Origin: CAZDWZ01 sp964509425
Lineage (GTDB): Bacteria; Bdellovibrionota_C; UBA2361; SZUA-149; CAZDWZ01
Direction of reading: 5' to 3'
Length of the DNA stretch: 64,000 nt
Assembly (NCBI GenBank): GCA_964509425.1
Contig: CAZDWZ010000005.1
Span: forward strand, 124,001 to 188,000
Positions 62,021 to 64,000 of this stretch are shown piece after piece; positions within the stretch are counted from its first letter, which is position 1, and the number at the start of each line of letters is the position of its first letter. The position numbers and the translations under genes were made by a program. The notes under the pieces were generated by a model. That model did no database searches. It was not told where the DNA came from and saw only the letters and a program-made list of their open reading frames with translations.

Positions 62021-62140
62021 CCGCGGGTAACGGATGAACTATGAACGAATCTGTTGAGCTCTGATTCTCCATTTCATACCTCATATCGTGGATCAGAGTA
62101 TGTGCCGAAAGGCGGACTCGATTGGAAGCCGATCTTACTG

Positions 62141-62446
62141 ATGGCGAGCCTCACTCTCACCACTCCTTGTCAAGCATGGCCCTCTCACAGTCTTGATTCA
62201 ACGGAATTCCAAGAACTGCCCTCTGGAGTTGCAAACCACAGCTCCGATAAAACCAATGTCGAGGAGCTTAGCGATCCCGGCAACTCAATGGATTCTGAAG
62301 AGACGGAGGAACGAGAACGGCTCAATGCGCGAAAAAATGATGAATATGACTTTGATTCGGAAGAGTGCCGTGAGGAGGAAAAGCGATCGTGCCGACCGCC
62401 AAACAGAGGTGACTTCGAGTCGCCGGCAAGTCGAAGAAGGTTCTGA
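62141..62446 (+). CDS. Possible small acidic exported protein
   Basis: 101 residues from ATG 62141 (a TTG at 62054 would add 29 residues). The first 16 residues (MASLTLTTPCQAWPSH) could be a short signal, and the rest is very acidic and Ser/Arg-rich (EETEERERLNARKNDEYDF). No ribosome site is convincing. It may not be a real gene. Confidence 0.25.
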   Translation: MASLTLTTPCQAWPSHSLDSTEFQELPSGVANHSSDKTNVEELSDPGNSMDSEETEERERLNARKNDEYDFDSEECREEEKRSCRPPNRGDFESPASRRRF

Positions 62447-62523
62447 GTCTGAGACTCCGCAGATTGGGGGAACAAGGTACAGGCAGGCAGTGAGCCATCA
62501 GACGGCTTGCGGCGCGTGATGTT

Positions 62524-63153
62524 TCAGCGGATCCCGTCGCCCGAGCCGACGAAATAAAAAAGTTCGGCGCAAGTAAATCCAAGGAGATAAAGCTGAAACC
62601 TTCCGAGGCGGGTCTGGGAGTAGCTTGAGGTCCAGGCCTCGACATTTTTCGAATACGGACGGACGAAGTCTCCGCGGTCGGCCTTTGTGAGCGCCGTGCT
62701 TAACCAATGCTTCGTGTCGTTTACGATATCGACGACGCAGAGTGTGCCGCCCGGAGCGAGAACCTTTTTCGATTCGATAATCAGGCCGGCAAATTTCTCA
62801 TCGTCTAAATGGTGCGTGAGGCTGTTTACGAGAATAAAATCGAAGGGCTGTTCGAAAATGCTCGAGAGCTTCGATGCGTCACCGACGATGAAGTTCCTCT
62901 GATATTTGTCCCGTGCATGATTGATGTATTTTGGTTCGATATCTATTCCGGTGTAATCAGAATCCCCAAAAAATTTGCAGTTTGTTCCGGGGCCGCACCC
63001 GACATCAAGCACTCGTTTTCCTTTTGCTTGTTCGATCTCTCCGCGCACCGGTGCGAGCTTGCCTTCGACAAACGGCACCTGAATGAGCTTGTAGACCAGC
63101 GGAATCGTGACGATCGAATCCTTGAGAGAGGCGCGCGCTGTATTCGATTCCAT
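62524..63153 (-). CDS. SAM-dependent methyltransferase B
   Basis: 209 residues from ATG 63153 (one base after the previous stop; GGAG lies within the preceding gene's end). Motif I is VLDVGCGPGTN, motif II TGIDIEP, and the acidic catalytic region is FILVNSLTHH. It is similar in layout to the neighbouring methyltransferase A and probably translated together with it. The methyl acceptor is unknown, perhaps a sugar or lipid of the surface polymer. Confidence 0.85.
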   Translation of the reverse strand: MESNTARASLKDSIVTIPLVYKLIQVPFVEGKLAPVRGEIEQAKGKRVLDVGCGPGTNCKFFGDSDYTGIDIEPKYINHARDKYQRNFIVGDASKLSSIFEQPFDFILVNSLTHHLDDEKFAGLIIESKKVLAPGGTLCVVDIVNDTKHWLSTALTKADRGDFVRPYSKNVEAWTSSYSQTRLGRFQLYLLGFTCAELFYFVGSGDGIR

Positions 63154-63154
63154 T

Positions 63155-63892
63155 TTAAGCTCCGGAACAGACCGTCGAGCGAAAATGAATGACGACCTGG
63201 CCGCACACAACGTCGCGAACGAGCGGGATCGACTCGATAGGTTTCTCAAGCGCCTTCAGCGGCTTTACTGCCCAATCGGCACAAAAAATCGGAACGAGGC
63301 CGATGTAGACATACGATTGAACATCCGCACCGGCGTCCTTGAACCACTTCACGAGTGTTGACCGCAGATACGACAGCTCGCCGTGCTCGACATGATACGG
63401 CGAGAAGCACTCAATCAGCTTCAGCACCGGATTGTGCCCGTTCGGCTCGAGAACGATAATGTCCTTTGCAATTTTGCAGGTCTGTGCGATCGCACGAAAT
63501 GGCTCGGGGATGTGATGGATAACGCCGCGCATAACGGCGACGTCGAACGTCTTTCCCAAGCTTTGCAACTCGTAGGCGTTGCACACGTGAAATTCGGATA
63601 CTTTTCCGTCTTTGGAGACGGCCTTCGTTTTTGCGACTTCAATCGCGTTGGGTGCCGGATCAACTCCAAGAACCGATTTTGCCCCGCCGTCGAAGAGCTC
63701 CGTCGTATATGTGCCATCCCCGCACCCGACGTCTATCACCGACTTTCCTTGAAACAAGTTCAGTCCGAGGATGCCGTCCGACATCCGTTTGTTGCTGGTG
63801 CGACTTGATAGACGGTCGAAAGTATATCCGTATCCGCCTCGCTCCTGGGCGTCTTTGTCGAAAACTTCGAATGAAGAAGGGGTGCTGCTCAT
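63155..63892 (-). CDS. SAM-dependent methyltransferase A
   Basis: 245 residues. Motif I SVIDVGCGDGTYT, motif II VLGVDPAPN, and MRGVIHHIPEPF as the post-I region. A C-terminal region of about 70 residues (from FSPYHVEHGEL) is typical of acceptors-binding lids. First of a tight pair of genes. The window ends 108 bases upstream, so the operon's start is probably just left of the edge. Confidence 0.87.
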   Translation of the reverse strand: MSSTPSSFEVFDKDAQERGGYGYTFDRLSSRTSNKRMSDGILGLNLFQGKSVIDVGCGDGTYTTELFDGGAKSVLGVDPAPNAIEVAKTKAVSKDGKVSEFHVCNAYELQSLGKTFDVAVMRGVIHHIPEPFRAIAQTCKIAKDIIVLEPNGHNPVLKLIECFSPYHVEHGELSYLRSTLVKWFKDAGADVQSYVYIGLVPIFCADWAVKPLKALEKPIESIPLVRDVVCGQVVIHFRSTVCSGA

Positions 63893-64000
63893 AAAAAAGT
63901 TCTCCTACTTTTTCTCATCCACGTCCAGTGGAGTGTTCGGTGGAAAGGGGCGCAGTGGCTACCCGATTCGCCGATGTTTTGGGTGTGAACCTCTTCTTCA

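Noticed and set aside
1..64000. CRISPR arrays, insertion sequences, integrase, tRNA or rRNA
   Set aside because: No regularly spaced repeats, transposase or integrase motifs, or rRNA/tRNA signatures were seen anywhere in the window.

Overview
The window comes from a diderm (Gram-negative-type) bacterium of moderate GC. It carries a BamA/TamA-type outer-membrane protein, many lipoboxes, a LEA2-type lipoprotein, a PilT-family ATPase and non-flagellar type III secretion genes. Housekeeping order (pheA-aroA-cmk-rpsA; a SPOR-domain gene at an argS-like site) resembles deltaproteobacterial-type lineages, but nothing visible fixes the phylum. Genes are dense, often overlap by 1-4 bases, and GTG starts are common. 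No rRNA, tRNA, CRISPR array, insertion sequence or integrase was seen.

Left part (1-16.4 kb): a conserved protein cut by the window edge and a beta-class DNA methyltransferase; a 0.7 kb hairpin-rich spacer; a YbaK-type deacylase; a Ser/Thr kinase; a Flp-like prepilin; a CHASE2 membrane sensor; 2-oxoglutarate dehydrogenase E1; a zinc/manganese ABC importer (substrate protein, ATPase, permease); a PilT/PilU ATPase with an extreme acidic tail; a GHMP kinase; three exported proteins; and glyA.

Type III locus (16.6-23.8 kb): after a hairpin-rich intergenic element comes one co-directional set: a FliA-like sigma factor, SctJ, an unknown 79-aa protein, a split SctQ (two proteins), two small proteins that look like inner rod and needle, SctV, a TPR lipoprotein and an unknown protein. 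ATPase, stator, export gate RSTU, secretin and SctD are not in the window.

Central housekeeping part (23.8-48.5 kb): aldehyde dehydrogenase, a lipoprotein glycoside hydrolase, infC, the outer-membrane protein, ridA, then pheA-aroA-cmk-rpsA and mutS-amidase-cca-(ArgS-derived)-SPOR-PP2C, then purH and purD. Two proteins look remodelled. The PheA-type protein has lost the middle subdomain of prephenate dehydratase including the TRF motif. The gene after cca looks like arginyl-tRNA synthetase without its catalytic core.

Right part (48.5-64 kb): a surface-glycan locus. A minus-strand run encodes a GT2 glycosyltransferase, a FemAB/GNAT-like transferase, a methyltransferase, an FAD-type oxidoreductase, a sugar aminotransferase, a sugar 3,4-ketoisomerase and two polytopic GT-C-like proteins. 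Facing it are two more polytopic proteins, one a relative of a minus-strand one. Secreted proteins and a methyltransferase pair end the window. Together they suggest a 3-amino-3,6-dideoxyhexose-containing, possibly methylated, glycan.

Three diverged copies of a long inverted repeat and several nested-hairpin intergenic elements are spread between genes.
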